A stretch of DNA of 64,000 nucleotides from Clostridiales bacterium UBA1234 (GTDB taxonomy: Bacteria > Bacillota > Clostridia > TANB77 > UBA1234). Positions 33,634 through 43,780 of this stretch are shown piece by piece. Below the pieces are notes generated by a model. The model did no database searches. It was given only the letters and a program-made list of their open reading frames with translations, and was not told the origin of the DNA. The stretch is from contig DBWQ01000005.1 of assembly GCA_002308995.1 (NCBI GenBank), positions 34,011 through 98,010 of the forward strand, written 5' to 3'. The position numbers and the translations under genes were made by a program. Position 1 is the stretch's first letter; the number at the start of each line of letters is the position of its first letter.

Positions 33634-35430
33634 TTAATCCCAATACTTAAATCGATACGCGTCTCCAAAATCTCGATACTCGATAAAAACAAATGGATAT
33701 TCTTCTCCCCACGTGATTCGGATTCCTCTATCTTCTATTGTATATTTGGCATTTTCTAAAATATACTCTACTTCTTCATCTGTTCGCTGGTATCTTCCAT
33801 TTCTTTTGTCATTTTTGATGGCTTCTGTTATCACTTCCCTATAGTTGCTATCAGGATAAAAAATATCCTCTAATGTTTCTAAGCGATGCCAATCTTTAGC
33901 TTCCACATAATATAATTCTCTACAGTCTCGTACATCATATAAGTTCCAATACACGTTGTTAAACCATGGGCCAATCACATTTTTTACTCCATAAGTCATC
34001 TCAAAATTATCCCTCCAATTATAGGATGTAGATTGCATATAGCTTTGAAATTGTGAAGCAAAGTTTTGAGGTGTTATAGGATACTCCTCAAGTTTAGAAT
34101 ACTCCTCTACTTGCTTTAATGGAGATTCCGCCAAATAACGTCCCGTTTTCCAATCATATTTTCCTTGCGCATAGTAGCGAACTGCTTTTTGGAAAAAATA
34201 CATTGTTTGAGGATTTTCGGTGGCTTTCTGTTCATAAGTAGCAAGTTCTTCTTTAAAAGAATCCATTATTATCCCAACATATTTTAGATTATTTTCGCAT
34301 TCTTCCTTTGTATTATAGCTAGACATTCCCACAATATCGATGGCATAAAACAAATTATCCCTTTGAAAGCCATACTTTTTATAATTATTCCCAGTAAGTA
34401 AATTCGTAATCTCTTGCTTTGCACCTACGTATAACTTTTTAGAGGCAATATCGTCCCTCTCGTACAAACTCTCCTCAGTTAAATACTTATCATAAATAAC
34501 AACGATTTCTGCATTTTCTACAATTGAAATAGGCCACTTCCAATCCTGTGAACAAAATATGCTAATGGAAGCACCACTTTGCTTTGGAATGTAGGTAAAA
34601 AAGATTTGATTTGGGGTAAAGTAAAATGTTTGATAGTTTTGGAAATAGTTTTTAATCGTTTTGTAGACTTTTTCCTCATCTAAAGCAACTTGCTCACTAT
34701 ATTGTTCATGTGTTTTTTTATATTCCTCTACTGCTTCCCAACTGATTTTTTCCTCTATTGCCTTTCCTACCAAGCGATTATATTCTATTGATTCTTCTGG
34801 CCAATAATACTCCAAATAATATGATCCAACATAATAGTTCTTTTCCACAATCTCATGAAACATTGCTTTTTTCATTAAATCTACTATATTGGCATCTTTC
34901 ACAAACAAATCTTCTAAGGTTAATTCTGCGCCATTTACCAACTCATAATTTAACGGAAACATCTCCTGATAATCTTTTTCCTTTTCTTCTCCAAATCCAG
35001 GAGTAGCATAAAAGCCAACAATTGAGATAACATTTGCATAATTCGCACATACTTCGTAATTTAACATTTCAGGATTGGTAATTAAGTTTTTGTCAATTCT
35101 TTGAAGAATCTTCTCTTTCATAGACTGATTCACGCGATTTTCTACAGCTTTATTTTTTAACCCCGAAATTACAGGAATGGCAAATTCTTTTCCTTGATAT
35201 GTGATTTTCTCAGCATAAAAAATGATATCATTTTCATTATAAAAGCCATTGACATCAAGCCCTTTTTCTGGAATTTGAATGAAGCTCTCGTCTTCTTTTT
35301 TTACTAGTGTCTCTGTATTTTGCTGTTTTTGATTTTCCTTGGTACTTTTGATGAGCCCATATGTCACGCCAACAGCACCAACCGCAAATAATACAATAAC
35401 CATCAGAAAACGAATGATTTTTTTAGACAT
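33634..35430 (-). CDS. Membrane-anchored DUF3298/RsiV-like extracellular protein
   Basis: 598 residues. One N-terminal helix (7-27), then an extracellular region. Residues about 70-250 resemble DUF4163/DUF3298 domains: IPVISGLKNKAVENRVNQSM followed by PLNYELVNGAELTLEDLF, the combination seen in RsiV-type anti-sigma and PdaC-type proteins. The C-terminal 250 residues are rich in aromatic and charged residues and not recognised. No cytoplasmic anti-sigma domain is present, so this is not a typical RsiV. Its function is unknown; a cell-wall-facing or lysozyme-like-ligand-binding role would fit the family. It is 16 nt downstream of the Wzy-like gene, so co-transcribed. Confidence 0.6.
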   Translation of the reverse strand: MSKKIIRFLMVIVLFAVGAVGVTYGLIKSTKENQKQQNTETLVKKEDESFIQIPEKGLDVNGFYNENDIIFYAEKITYQGKEFAIPVISGLKNKAVENRVNQSMKEKILQRIDKNLITNPEMLNYEVCANYANVISIVGFYATPGFGEEKEKDYQEMFPLNYELVNGAELTLEDLFVKDANIVDLMKKAMFHEIVEKNYYVGSYYLEYYWPEESIEYNRLVGKAIEEKISWEAVEEYKKTHEQYSEQVALDEEKVYKTIKNYFQNYQTFYFTPNQIFFTYIPKQSGASISIFCSQDWKWPISIVENAEIVVIYDKYLTEESLYERDDIASKKLYVGAKQEITNLLTGNNYKKYGFQRDNLFYAIDIVGMSSYNTKEECENNLKYVGIIMDSFKEELATYEQKATENPQTMYFFQKAVRYYAQGKYDWKTGRYLAESPLKQVEEYSKLEEYPITPQNFASQFQSYMQSTSYNWRDNFEMTYGVKNVIGPWFNNVYWNLYDVRDCRELYYVEAKDWHRLETLEDIFYPDSNYREVITEAIKNDKRNGRYQRTDEEVEYILENAKYTIEDRGIRITWGEEYPFVFIEYRDFGDAYRFKYWD

Positions 35431-35446
35431 TTTTCTTTCCTCCTAC

Positions 35447-37111
35447 CTATGATAGTGTTTCTAACCCTTGTCTCATTTTTTGGATAAACTCACGTAATTC
35501 TTGTGGCATTTCTAATTGTGGTGGATGAATCGTTCGATAACAAAGTGGATTAGTTTCATTTAATACCTCCTGAATACGGCTTTCTATCTGTAAAACCTCA
35601 CTTCCATATTCTTTCATTTTCTCTAAGTTTTTTTCTCCTCGATAATAGTGAAATGCCTTACTTAAAAAATCAGCATACATAATATAGTTATACATCGTAT
35701 ACTTGTTTAAAGCTAAACGTTTCTTTTCATATACAAGTGCTTTGTCAAAGTTTTTTTCTTTTTGTTCATGATTAGAAAACGCTTCATATACTCCCGAAAC
35801 ATTTTGATTCAAGCGATATATCTTTTTGGCCAGTTTGAATTGTTCTTCTTCTTCTGCGACAGAATACAATCTTTCTTGCAATGCTTCTGTATGAAAAGGA
35901 ACTACTTGATAAGTAAATTCATAATCTTTAGTCTTGTATCCTATTTCTCCCAAAAGTAGCCATGTATAAAGAAGTGTTGTGGTATAAAAAATCCATTTTA
36001 CCGACGTTATTTGGGTAAATGATGTTTTTTCTTCTTCTGGAATCATAAGGATCATCATCAAAACAAATATTAAGTATTCTAAATCAATATCAATAAGAGA
36101 ATGGCCCATGATTAATATCATCAAAAGACGATTCTTTTTAGTTTGTTTTTTGTCAAAAAATGAAAAACAAACCATTACCATCAAACAAATGCAAGGAATA
36201 AATCCAACATCTAAAAGCACTTGAAGAACCGAATTGTGTACAAATTTACTATCATATACTCCTGTTTGAGTTTCTGATTGTTTATAATAAAAACCTTCAT
36301 AGCCATAACCAAATGGTCTTTCCTTGATTAACAAAATGGCATCTTGGTAATACATGAGTCTTGTAAGGAACTCACTACTTTGAAGCATTTTTCCATCAAT
36401 TCTTTTATCGAGTTTGGAATAATAATGGCTACCAACAAACAATGTTAAAAAAGCGAGCATACAGACAATCATTTTTTTCCATTTTTGTTTATTGAAAAAC
36501 AAAGAAACAATCATTGAAAAAATTGTCAGCAAAATAATGGCACGGCTATTCGTTAACACAATTCCTATCATTAATAATGAAAGCAAGAAATAGTCTTTTT
36601 TGTGGATATCAACTTGGTTCATTAAGATTGTAAGACCCAAAAGTAAGTATAATCCATAGCTATTGGCGTACAAAAAAACGCCTTGCATACGATTATCATT
36701 CCATACACCCGGCACTTTGAGTAATGCCATAGCAATGGAAACAATCACGCTTCCTGCCCCAGAATAGGCAATCATCTGAAAATATCTTTCTTGTTTTTCA
36801 TATTGCATAAACAGCAAAAAGAACAATACTATGACGGCATTTTTAAAAAATGCTAACACCGTCATTCCTTTGTCGATTGCATAAAACGATGTTACCAAAA
36901 AACTAATCCAATAAACTCCAAGCAACGCAAAATACTTTTTGGGAGGAAGAACAAATCTTTTATTCTTTTTTAACTGATAGAGGATTCCACATGAACAAAG
37001 TATGGCTACTAAAAATAAGCTAAAAAGCGAAAGAAGACCAGAAAACAAAGGAACTATCAATAGAACTCCTTCAATGATATTGAATTTGTTTTTTTCCCTT
37101 CTTTCGCTCAT
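35447..37111 (-). CDS. O-antigen ligase/Wzy-like multispanning membrane protein
   Basis: About 554 residues from the ATG at 37111 (GTGAGG at 6 nt; the frame opens 8 codons earlier). Around 10-12 membrane helices in the first 400 residues. The Wzy_C-type signature appears as LTNSRAIILL plus the large loop ERPFGYGYEGFYYKQ...FVHNSVLQVLLDVGF, the RPxGxG...HNxxLxxxxxxG pattern of O-antigen ligases and polymerases. The C-terminal 150 residues are soluble helical repeats, possibly TPR-like (YEAFSNHEQKEKNFDKALVYE). It probably polymerises or attaches a surface glycan. Confidence 0.75.
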   Translation of the reverse strand: MSERREKNKFNIIEGVLLIVPLFSGLLSLFSLFLVAILCSCGILYQLKKNKRFVLPPKKYFALLGVYWISFLVTSFYAIDKGMTVLAFFKNAVIVLFFLLFMQYEKQERYFQMIAYSGAGSVIVSIAMALLKVPGVWNDNRMQGVFLYANSYGLYLLLGLTILMNQVDIHKKDYFLLSLLMIGIVLTNSRAIILLTIFSMIVSLFFNKQKWKKMIVCMLAFLTLFVGSHYYSKLDKRIDGKMLQSSEFLTRLMYYQDAILLIKERPFGYGYEGFYYKQSETQTGVYDSKFVHNSVLQVLLDVGFIPCICLMVMVCFSFFDKKQTKKNRLLMILIMGHSLIDIDLEYLIFVLMMILMIPEEEKTSFTQITSVKWIFYTTTLLYTWLLLGEIGYKTKDYEFTYQVVPFHTEALQERLYSVAEEEEQFKLAKKIYRLNQNVSGVYEAFSNHEQKEKNFDKALVYEKKRLALNKYTMYNYIMYADFLSKAFHYYRGEKNLEKMKEYGSEVLQIESRIQEVLNETNPLCYRTIHPPQLEMPQELREFIQKMRQGLETLS

Positions 37112-37181
37112 CTTTTCCTCACACTTTCTTTTCATTTTTATGTATATTACAAATCATTCTCTGTGGCAATTCTCTCATAGC

Positions 37182-38552
37182 TTACACAGTAAGTACTTGA
37201 TCAATTTTTTCAATAATTGTTTCAAATTTCATTCCTCGTGATGCCTTAACTAAAACATCATCTTCTTTTTCCAAAATAGTGTCTAGTTTATCTAAAACAT
37301 CCTCCGTTTTAGATAGTGTTAGAATAGCTGTTTCAGGCATGCCATTTTGTACGGCACCATTTTTCACATCTTGGCAAAAATCTCCTATGGATATTAACTT
37401 ATCCACTTTAGCTTCTGCTACTGCTTTGCCAATCTCTTCATGAAGTTTTGATGAATACTTTCCTAACTCTAAAACATCCCCCAAAATGGCTACCTTACGT
37501 TTCCCGTTTTGTGAAAGTAGTGCATCTAATGCTGCTTTGATAGACTCCAAGCTTGCATTATAACAATCATTAATAATCGTCATTCCATTGATTTTTTCTA
37601 TATTCATACGCATTTTAGTATATTGGCAGTGTTCTAGGGCTGCTTGTATTTTTTCCATCGGAATATGATAAAGTCTTCCCACACCAATTGCGAGTAGAGC
37701 ATTATACACAAATTTTTCAGAAGATAGCATAATTTTAAATGCGTATTCTTTTCCAGACTCTTGCACACAAAAAGTGGTACAATCCTTGTTTACTTGAACA
37801 TTGTATGCTTGGTAATCCGCTTGCTTTTGGATGCCAACTGTCATAAGACGTGGTTTCACCTTTTCAACGGTACCTAATAAATCGTTATCCGTATTTAGAA
37901 TGAGTGTTCCCTCTTCATCCATTCCCTCTAATATTTCTAGCTTTGCTTTTAAAATATTCTCTCGACTTCCTAAATTGCCGATATGAGATGTACCGATATT
38001 GGTAATTAAGGCAACATTTGGTTTGGCGATATTTGTCAATAATGACATTTCTCCCATAGCACTCATTCCCATCTCTAGTATTATCATCTCTTGATTTTGA
38101 TAATTGATTAAAGTAAATGGCATTCCAATTTCGTTATTGAAGTTTCCTTCATTTTTAAGCGTTGTATATGTACTACTAAGAACTGCATATACCATATCTT
38201 TGGTGGTAGTTTTTCCAACACTACCTGTAATGGCAATGAGTGGAACATTCATCATACTCATCCTATCATTTTTGGCAAGTGTATGTAGCGCTTCTAACGT
38301 ATTATCTACTTTAATCAAGAATTTACCTTGTGGCACTGCAATTTCTTCGGTAGAAAAAGCCCCTATAGCTCCATTTTCAAAGGCATTTCGAATATGATTA
38401 GGTCTTTCTTCTATTTTACTAGATAGTGGAATAAAAAAACTATTCTCTTTTTGTTCTCGGCTATCGATTGTAAAAGCCTCTATTTCCATAGTATCATCAA
38501 CTTCATTTAATAAAGTTCCCCCAGAGTATGCAAGTAATTCTTTTAGTTTCAT
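37182..38552 (-). CDS. murF: UDP-N-acetylmuramoyl-tripeptide--D-alanyl-D-alanine ligase
   Basis: 456 residues, full length. Adds D-Ala-D-Ala to the UDP-MurNAc-tripeptide in the cytosol. N-terminal Mur domain with DSREQKENSFFIPL; P-loop ITGSVGKTTTKD near residue 109; EGNFNNEIGMPFT; EMGMSAMGEM; ALITNIGTSHIGNLGSRENI; and NDCYNASLESIKAALD in the C-terminal domain. GGGGATG-type ribosome site. With alr in the same window it shows the organism makes ordinary peptidoglycan. Confidence 0.95.
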   Translation of the reverse strand: MKLKELLAYSGGTLLNEVDDTMEIEAFTIDSREQKENSFFIPLSSKIEERPNHIRNAFENGAIGAFSTEEIAVPQGKFLIKVDNTLEALHTLAKNDRMSMMNVPLIAITGSVGKTTTKDMVYAVLSSTYTTLKNEGNFNNEIGMPFTLINYQNQEMIILEMGMSAMGEMSLLTNIAKPNVALITNIGTSHIGNLGSRENILKAKLEILEGMDEEGTLILNTDNDLLGTVEKVKPRLMTVGIQKQADYQAYNVQVNKDCTTFCVQESGKEYAFKIMLSSEKFVYNALLAIGVGRLYHIPMEKIQAALEHCQYTKMRMNIEKINGMTIINDCYNASLESIKAALDALLSQNGKRKVAILGDVLELGKYSSKLHEEIGKAVAEAKVDKLISIGDFCQDVKNGAVQNGMPETAILTLSKTEDVLDKLDTILEKEDDVLVKASRGMKFETIIEKIDQVLTV

Positions 38553-38776
38553 TTTCTCTTCATCCCCTTATGATAAATCATTTTTATTTTACCAAAAATG
38601 ATGTTTTTTTCAAGATTTTTAAAAATGATTTTCGTATATTCTATTTTCTTTTTCAACATAATAATACTGAATTCTTTGCAACATGCTTTTTTCTTTTAAC
38701 ATAAGAAGAATTCAAGAAGATAATATTTTTAAAAATAGTATTTTCATAGTTTTAGAAAGAAAGGATTGAAGTAATA

Positions 38777-39289
38777 ATGAAAAAAACCATATTTTTAAGT
38801 TTATTCATTATTTCACTATTTTGTATGACGATGATACTAGAAGCAACGACATTAGGCACCTCGACTACCAATGTTCCAACCATAACGCCTACCAAAGTAC
38901 CTTCCACTTCTCAGAACACAAATCTTATGAGTGATACAACCAACACAGCTGGTAATGTTGTTAACGACATTGGTCAAGGAATTGGTGGTGTGATTCATGG
39001 CGCAGGTAATGCCCTAAATAGCGTAGGAAATGCCACTAAGAATGTTGGTAGAGATTTAGGAAATGGAATTGACAACATGGGAGATGAAAGTAGAAATAAT
39101 ACCAATGGAACCAATGACTTAACAACTACTGGAACCCCTTATTCTGCCTCAAGAACAGCCATGGATACCGAGATGGGAACCACATGGACATGGATTGTGG
39201 TTGCGATTGCAGTAGCTGCCATCGTGGCACTAATTTGGTACTACAATAGTGAAAATAATAAAGAAACGAGAAGAAAAGATCGATATTAA
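38777..39289 (+). CDS. Small surface-exposed membrane-anchored protein
   Basis: 170 residues, not recognised. Signal peptide (residues 4-23), then a Thr/Ser/Pro/Asn-rich extracellular stretch. A glycine/asparagine-rich amphipathic helix follows, with an 11-residue-like periodicity (GNVVNDIGQGIGGVIHGAGNALN). One C-terminal membrane helix (WTWIVVAIAVAAIVALIWYY) and a short basic tail NKETRRKDRY complete it. The helix-basic-tail ending resembles a sortase-type anchor but no LPXTG is visible (TGTPYS only). The 224 nt upstream are AT-rich without a clear gene. It has its own terminator. Confidence 0.65.
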   Translation: MKKTIFLSLFIISLFCMTMILEATTLGTSTTNVPTITPTKVPSTSQNTNLMSDTTNTAGNVVNDIGQGIGGVIHGAGNALNSVGNATKNVGRDLGNGIDNMGDESRNNTNGTNDLTTTGTPYSASRTAMDTEMGTTWTWIVVAIAVAAIVALIWYYNSENNKETRRKDRY

Positions 39290-39345
39290 TTTAGTATGTC
39301 ATTTATTTTTTGGGTTCAAATCATCTTTCTTCTATTAAAATGAAA

Positions 39346-39397
39346 AAGACGATGAACTAAGTGAAAACACTTTCCACTTAATTCATCGTCTTATTTT
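39346..39397. terminator. Bidirectional terminator between the small surface protein and lemA
   Basis: Stem AAGACGATGAA-TAAGTG / CACTTA-TTCATCGTCTT followed by ATTTTTT. Confidence 0.8.
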
Positions 39398-39952
39398 TTA
39401 GAATTGAACTTTTACATTATTTTTTTCTTCTGCTGTTGCCTCAAAGAATTTTTCTGGCCTAAATCCAAACATTGATGCAACAATGCTAGATGGGAACATT
39501 TCAATAGCATCTTTATACTTAAGCACAGCATCGTTGTAAAATTGTCTTGCATAGGCAATTTTGTCTTCTACTTCTCTTAAATTATTTTGTAAATTTTTAA
39601 AATTATCATTTGCTTTTAAATCCGGGTAAGCTTCGCTTAAAGCCAATAGTTTATTTAAAGCACCTGTTAATTCATTATTAGCTTCCATTTCTTCAGTAGC
39701 ACTTTTAGCTCCCAAAGCACTATTTCTGGCATCAATCACTTTTGTGAAAGTATCTTGTTCGTGACTTGCATAACCCTTAACTGTTTCAACAATATTAGGA
39801 ATTAAATCAAACCTTCTTTTTAATTGAACATCCACTTGGCTCCACTGATCTTGAACACGATTTCTTAACTGGATGAGTTTATTCTTAGTGGCAATCACAT
39901 AAAAAGCAATTCCTAAGGCAATGATAATAATGATAGCAATGGCAATGATCAT
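39398..39952 (-). CDS. lemA: LemA family protein
   Basis: 184 residues. One N-terminal helix (2-21), then the LemA four-helix domain with its hallmark NRVQDQWSQVDVQLKRRFDLIPN near residue 31 and ENNELTGALNKLLALSEAYPDLKAN. LemA proteins are membrane-anchored, mostly extracytoplasmic, of uncertain function, and usually genetically linked to DUF2207/TPM-type membrane proteins. Here the DUF2207 gene is divergent, about 165 nt away. GAGAGGGG ribosome site. Confidence 0.9.
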   Translation of the reverse strand: MIIAIAIIIIIALGIAFYVIATKNKLIQLRNRVQDQWSQVDVQLKRRFDLIPNIVETVKGYASHEQDTFTKVIDARNSALGAKSATEEMEANNELTGALNKLLALSEAYPDLKANDNFKNLQNNLREVEDKIAYARQFYNDAVLKYKDAIEMFPSSIVASMFGFRPEKFFEATAEEKNNVKVQF

Positions 39953-40054
39953 ATAAATCCCCTCTCTCCTACAATTTATTTTATTGTATCCTAATTCTCA
40001 AAATAATGCAACAACATTTACTATTGTTATCTAAATAGATAACATCCTATGCTA

Positions 40055-40083
40055 TTTACAAAAACATTTTCTTAACATATAAT
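40055..40083 (+). promoter_or_regulatory. Promoter of the DUF2207 gene
   Basis: TTTACA, 17-nt spacer, TATAAT; 35 nt before the ATG at 40118. Confidence 0.65.
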
Positions 40084-40117
40084 CATGATATCACCTGTAT
40101 CAATAGAGGAGGTATTT

Positions 40118-42247
40118 ATGAATTACATTTCATTTTTCATCCAAAAAATAAAACCATTCTTTCGAATCATCTACTCCCTTTTAAAGGCTCCTTTATTATT
40201 TTTTCTTTTAATAGCTTTATGCTTTTGGTCAGATGGTTATACATTAGAAGATTTTGGAATTGAAGCAACACTAAATCCGAATGATTATTGCCACATAACC
40301 GATGTAAATTATACAGCCGTGGTGCAAGATACCAATGTTTCCATCACAGAGTATCTTACTTTTGATGTTCATGCCAGTTCAAAATCCAATCCTTTTAAAG
40401 AGCTTTGGCGAGAACTACCAGAAGACATTGTTGATGGTGTAAAGGTAACATATCGTGTGGATTCTGTTTCACAAGTATTAGAAAATGGCGAAGAAATCCC
40501 TTACAAAGAAACTTCCAAAATGTATTGGGAGGATAGTGATTATACAAGGGATGCCACACAGTATTGGCACCATAGTGCCGGTAGTGGACGTCATCCAGAT
40601 GACGATGAATCTTTACTAATCTATATTCCTTGGACCTATCGCGATACCCTTACCTTTAAAATTCAATACACCATGTATAATGCCTCACTACGATATAATG
40701 ATTGTGCAGAACTATATCTTAGTCTATTTTCTGGCAAATCTGTTAAATGGCTTAAGTCCTATCAAGCCAAAATTTTGGTACCAAATGAGTTAATGCCTAC
40801 TGACTACTATGCTTATTCCTTTGGGACAAAATATTCTCGCATTCCCTTTACTGAGTCAGACACATTGGTGCCAGGACATCATGCGTTTTCTATTCAATTA
40901 GATCAAAAAGACCTTAAATTCAATCACCACAACCGATATATAGAGTTTTGTCTACTCGCCTATGGTAAAGATAAACATATTTTTGCACAATCAGCACCAC
41001 GAAATCAATATACATTTTATAATGTACTCGACGAATGCATTGCTGAGAACGAAGCCTATAGCAATCAAGTAAGTAGATTTAGAATGTATCGTCTTCTTTG
41101 CCTTGCCATCTGTATTTGTCTTTCACTTTGCATCATTTCTCGTACCAAAAAGAGATATCAAGAAGCGCTCAATAATCCGCAAATTGCAAAACCAGATAAT
41201 GAGCCAGAATACTTTAGAGATATTCCAAGTGATTTAGACCCTTATTTTGCTTCTGAACTAGTATTTTTAAAAGATCCTTTTAATAAAAATAAAGAGAAAC
41301 AAGAAGAATATGCAGCCATTTTATTAAGTTTGGTTCGCAAAAAATACGTTACTATTACTAAACTAAATACGCTAAGTGATTGGAAAGATACGAATACTTT
41401 AATTCATTTAGAGCCAATCCATTGTGGTGAAGAAAATACTTCATCAAATCTTGTTACTTATCATTCCACAACGGGAGAAATCCTTGAGCCTCTTACTACT
41501 TCGGAAAGGTTGTACTATGATTTACTATCACGACAAATCTCTTCTCGTATGTCGCAAAGTATTTCTTTGTACTCTTTGCAGCAAGAAATAGACGAAGACT
41601 ATGTTTATACCAATAACTTTATAAAAAATATTGAAAAAAAGCCTGCGTTAGAGTGTGGCTTTATGCAAGGATACTTTAGTCAAATGGATTATGATGCCGA
41701 GCAAAAGAAATTTGAGAAATCTGGAAATCTTAGCTTTGTACTTGCCATAATTCTATTAGTTTTTGTAAATGGCTTTTCATACTTTACTCCAATGATGCTT
41801 AGTTTAGGTGCCTATACTCTTCTTGGCATTACTTTGTTATGGAGATCTGCTTTCCTATCCATGAAAGCCCCTGACTTAGTTTTCTTTACTCCATTTGGAG
41901 CTAATGAACAAGCAAAGTGGCGTGGATTATATAACTTCTTAAATAGCAATACTCTTATGAATGAGAGAGAAGTACACGAAATCGCTTTATGGGAAAAGTA
42001 TTTGATTTATGCAACTGCTTTTGGCATCTCCGAAAAAGTAATCAGTGCCATTAAGCTTCACGTCAATACCTTAGACATAGATACCAGTCCTATCTTACAT
42101 CATCAAAGTTACATACATTCCTCTCATTTCCATTCAACTTCAAGAGGATTTGGTCGTTCTCTTCACACGTCTTCTCGTGGCGGATTTAGTGGACATGGCT
42201 ACGGCGGTGGAGGTCGTGGCGGTGGCGGCGGTGGCGGTGGTCACTAA
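40118..42247 (+). CDS. DUF2207 domain membrane protein with glycine-rich tail
   Basis: 709 residues from the ATG at 40118 (GAGGAGG at 6 nt; the frame opens 11 codons earlier). Signal/anchor helix near residue 22-42. The extracellular N-terminal DUF2207 domain starts ITDVNYTAVVQDTNVSITEYL (cut short here). A helix near 335-350, a cytosolic segment, two further helices near 555-590, and an extreme C-terminus of a histidine/serine stretch ending in GGGGRGGGGGGGGH complete it. This architecture is standard for the DUF2207 partners of LemA. Function unproven; membrane-associated. The glycine tail is the typical low-complexity terminus of the family. No in-frame CGG despite many GGCGGT runs. Confidence 0.8.
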   Translation: MNYISFFIQKIKPFFRIIYSLLKAPLLFFLLIALCFWSDGYTLEDFGIEATLNPNDYCHITDVNYTAVVQDTNVSITEYLTFDVHASSKSNPFKELWRELPEDIVDGVKVTYRVDSVSQVLENGEEIPYKETSKMYWEDSDYTRDATQYWHHSAGSGRHPDDDESLLIYIPWTYRDTLTFKIQYTMYNASLRYNDCAELYLSLFSGKSVKWLKSYQAKILVPNELMPTDYYAYSFGTKYSRIPFTESDTLVPGHHAFSIQLDQKDLKFNHHNRYIEFCLLAYGKDKHIFAQSAPRNQYTFYNVLDECIAENEAYSNQVSRFRMYRLLCLAICICLSLCIISRTKKRYQEALNNPQIAKPDNEPEYFRDIPSDLDPYFASELVFLKDPFNKNKEKQEEYAAILLSLVRKKYVTITKLNTLSDWKDTNTLIHLEPIHCGEENTSSNLVTYHSTTGEILEPLTTSERLYYDLLSRQISSRMSQSISLYSLQQEIDEDYVYTNNFIKNIEKKPALECGFMQGYFSQMDYDAEQKKFEKSGNLSFVLAIILLVFVNGFSYFTPMMLSLGAYTLLGITLLWRSAFLSMKAPDLVFFTPFGANEQAKWRGLYNFLNSNTLMNEREVHEIALWEKYLIYATAFGISEKVISAIKLHVNTLDIDTSPILHHQSYIHSSHFHSTSRGFGRSLHTSSRGGFSGHGYGGGGRGGGGGGGGH

Positions 42248-42272
42248 GCCATCTCTCATCGTTTTTGAAATC

Positions 42273-42319
42273 AAAAGCTGCCGAATGAGTATATGGTTTT
42301 ACTCATTTGGCAGCTTTTC
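42273..42319. terminator. Bidirectional terminator, DUF2207 gene / polyamine operon
   Basis: Stem AAAAGCTGCCGAATGAGTA / TACTCATTTGGCAGCTTTT, one G-U, flanked by T/A runs on both sides. Confidence 0.85.
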
Positions 42320-42327
42320 TAATATCT

Positions 42328-43779
42328 TTATCTTTCCAATTCAATGATATCTTTTAACTGTACATGATTTAAATCTATGTGAAGTTTCTGTTCCAACTTC
42401 TTTTTAGGAATGGTTTGATATATCGTTTTAGAAATATACTTTTCTGCAAAAGTAATCATTTCATGATAATCCATGATTTCATCTGGAAAATAAATACCAC
42501 CTTGCTCTTGATGCTCAATCATCCAGCAGCATGCTGCCAAAGCAGACATAGAAACAGGTGTAATCGTTGGTGTTTGCCAATACGATGTTTTAAGATGACG
42601 ATACAAAAAATGCTTCTTAATGCGATTTCCTACCCAAACAGGATGAAATCTTTTTCCGAGAATTAGTACCCCCACATACTCAGTTCCCCTTTTAATATTT
42701 TCTTTATAAATAATTTCTGAAATGGTAGGATATTCAAACCCCTTAATCACCGTATCATTCATAGATGTTGGAGTCTCTTCTATTTTTTCTTTTCTAGCTT
42801 TCTTTAAAAATTGGATGGCATGTTCACAAGGAGAATATAAAAATACAACGGTCGGTCTGTATAAAATATCATTTTCGTTTTTCACTTCTAACGATTTGGC
42901 AATCGTTATCGTTTCCTCATGCGGCACCATATACCCCTTCATCTTTCCTCGAGGATAATAGGTATTGGCAATGATATCTAGTGCAATTTTACTAAATTCC
43001 AAATACCCATTTTTCTGGTCTACACTTGCCTCTTTTAGAGTAAATGATTTTTCTTCTGTTCCAAGAACGGCTGTTGCCTTGCTAATCATCTCAAAGAAAA
43101 AAGAATCCACTGACCAAGTACTATAGAGTATTCTAGGATTAAATTTTTCTTTGACCACTTGTTCATCATTATCGTTCACGTGAATTTCACTTATTTCTAA
43201 TTCCTCTGCAAGAAGATTAAATTGTTTATTTTGCAATAATTGGTGAAGATGTTTATCCTTGGAAAACTGTTTTGTCACAATATACTCTATGCCAGCTTTT
43301 ACAAAATGAGACACCAACCCAGGATTATTTCCATGTTGAAGGACAATTGGCACTTTATTCACGTCTTTCATATGTTTTAATTCTTCACGCAAAGCAATTT
43401 TTTTCGTGTTTTCTTCAAAAATACTATACCAATTATCTTCCCAATCTGTTTCGCCTGTATTTAAGTACATCACATTATGGAGGGCACACCATTTCATAAA
43501 ATCTTTCGTTCCAACAGAATCTGCAAAGTCAATTAAAAAATCTCCCTCATGTAAATACTTTTCAAAAAGCTTTTGATAATTATTCTTCGTTACATTTGCT
43601 TCAATAAAATTTCCTAGCTTTCCACCCATTTCTAAAAAAGTCGCATACTCTGTTTGATCGCGAGAAATGACATAGTATTCATTGTTATCAAATTGAATCT
43701 CATTTGACACCTTTTCAAAAAAACTCTTTCCGACAGCGCCAAAACCGAATTGTACAATTCTATGTTTAAATTCAACCAT
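42328..43779 (-). CDS. Homospermidine synthase-like (saccharopine dehydrogenase family)
   Basis: 483 residues. N-terminal Rossmann nucleotide-binding site VQFGFGAVGKSFFEKV near residue 10. The acidic FLIDFADSVGTKDFMKWC segment and LNTGETDWEDNW follow, then the family signature HGNNPGLVSHFVKAGIEYI near residue 149. GxNPGxVSHFVK is characteristic of bacterial homospermidine synthase (spermidine/putrescine to homospermidine, NAD-dependent, cytosolic). Last gene of a tight three-gene operon, starting 1 nt after the previous stop. The ligase at the start of the operon belongs to the glutathionylspermidine-synthetase group, so the operon may build a homospermidine conjugate. Activity is inferred from motifs. 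Confidence 0.7.
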   Translation of the reverse strand: MVEFKHRIVQFGFGAVGKSFFEKVSNEIQFDNNEYYVISRDQTEYATFLEMGGKLGNFIEANVTKNNYQKLFEKYLHEGDFLIDFADSVGTKDFMKWCALHNVMYLNTGETDWEDNWYSIFEENTKKIALREELKHMKDVNKVPIVLQHGNNPGLVSHFVKAGIEYIVTKQFSKDKHLHQLLQNKQFNLLAEELEISEIHVNDNDEQVVKEKFNPRILYSTWSVDSFFFEMISKATAVLGTEEKSFTLKEASVDQKNGYLEFSKIALDIIANTYYPRGKMKGYMVPHEETITIAKSLEVKNENDILYRPTVVFLYSPCEHAIQFLKKARKEKIEETPTSMNDTVIKGFEYPTISEIIYKENIKRGTEYVGVLILGKRFHPVWVGNRIKKHFLYRHLKTSYWQTPTITPVSMSALAACCWMIEHQEQGGIYFPDEIMDYHEMITFAEKYISKTIYQTIPKKKLEQKLHIDLNHVQLKDIIELER

Positions 43780-43780
43780 T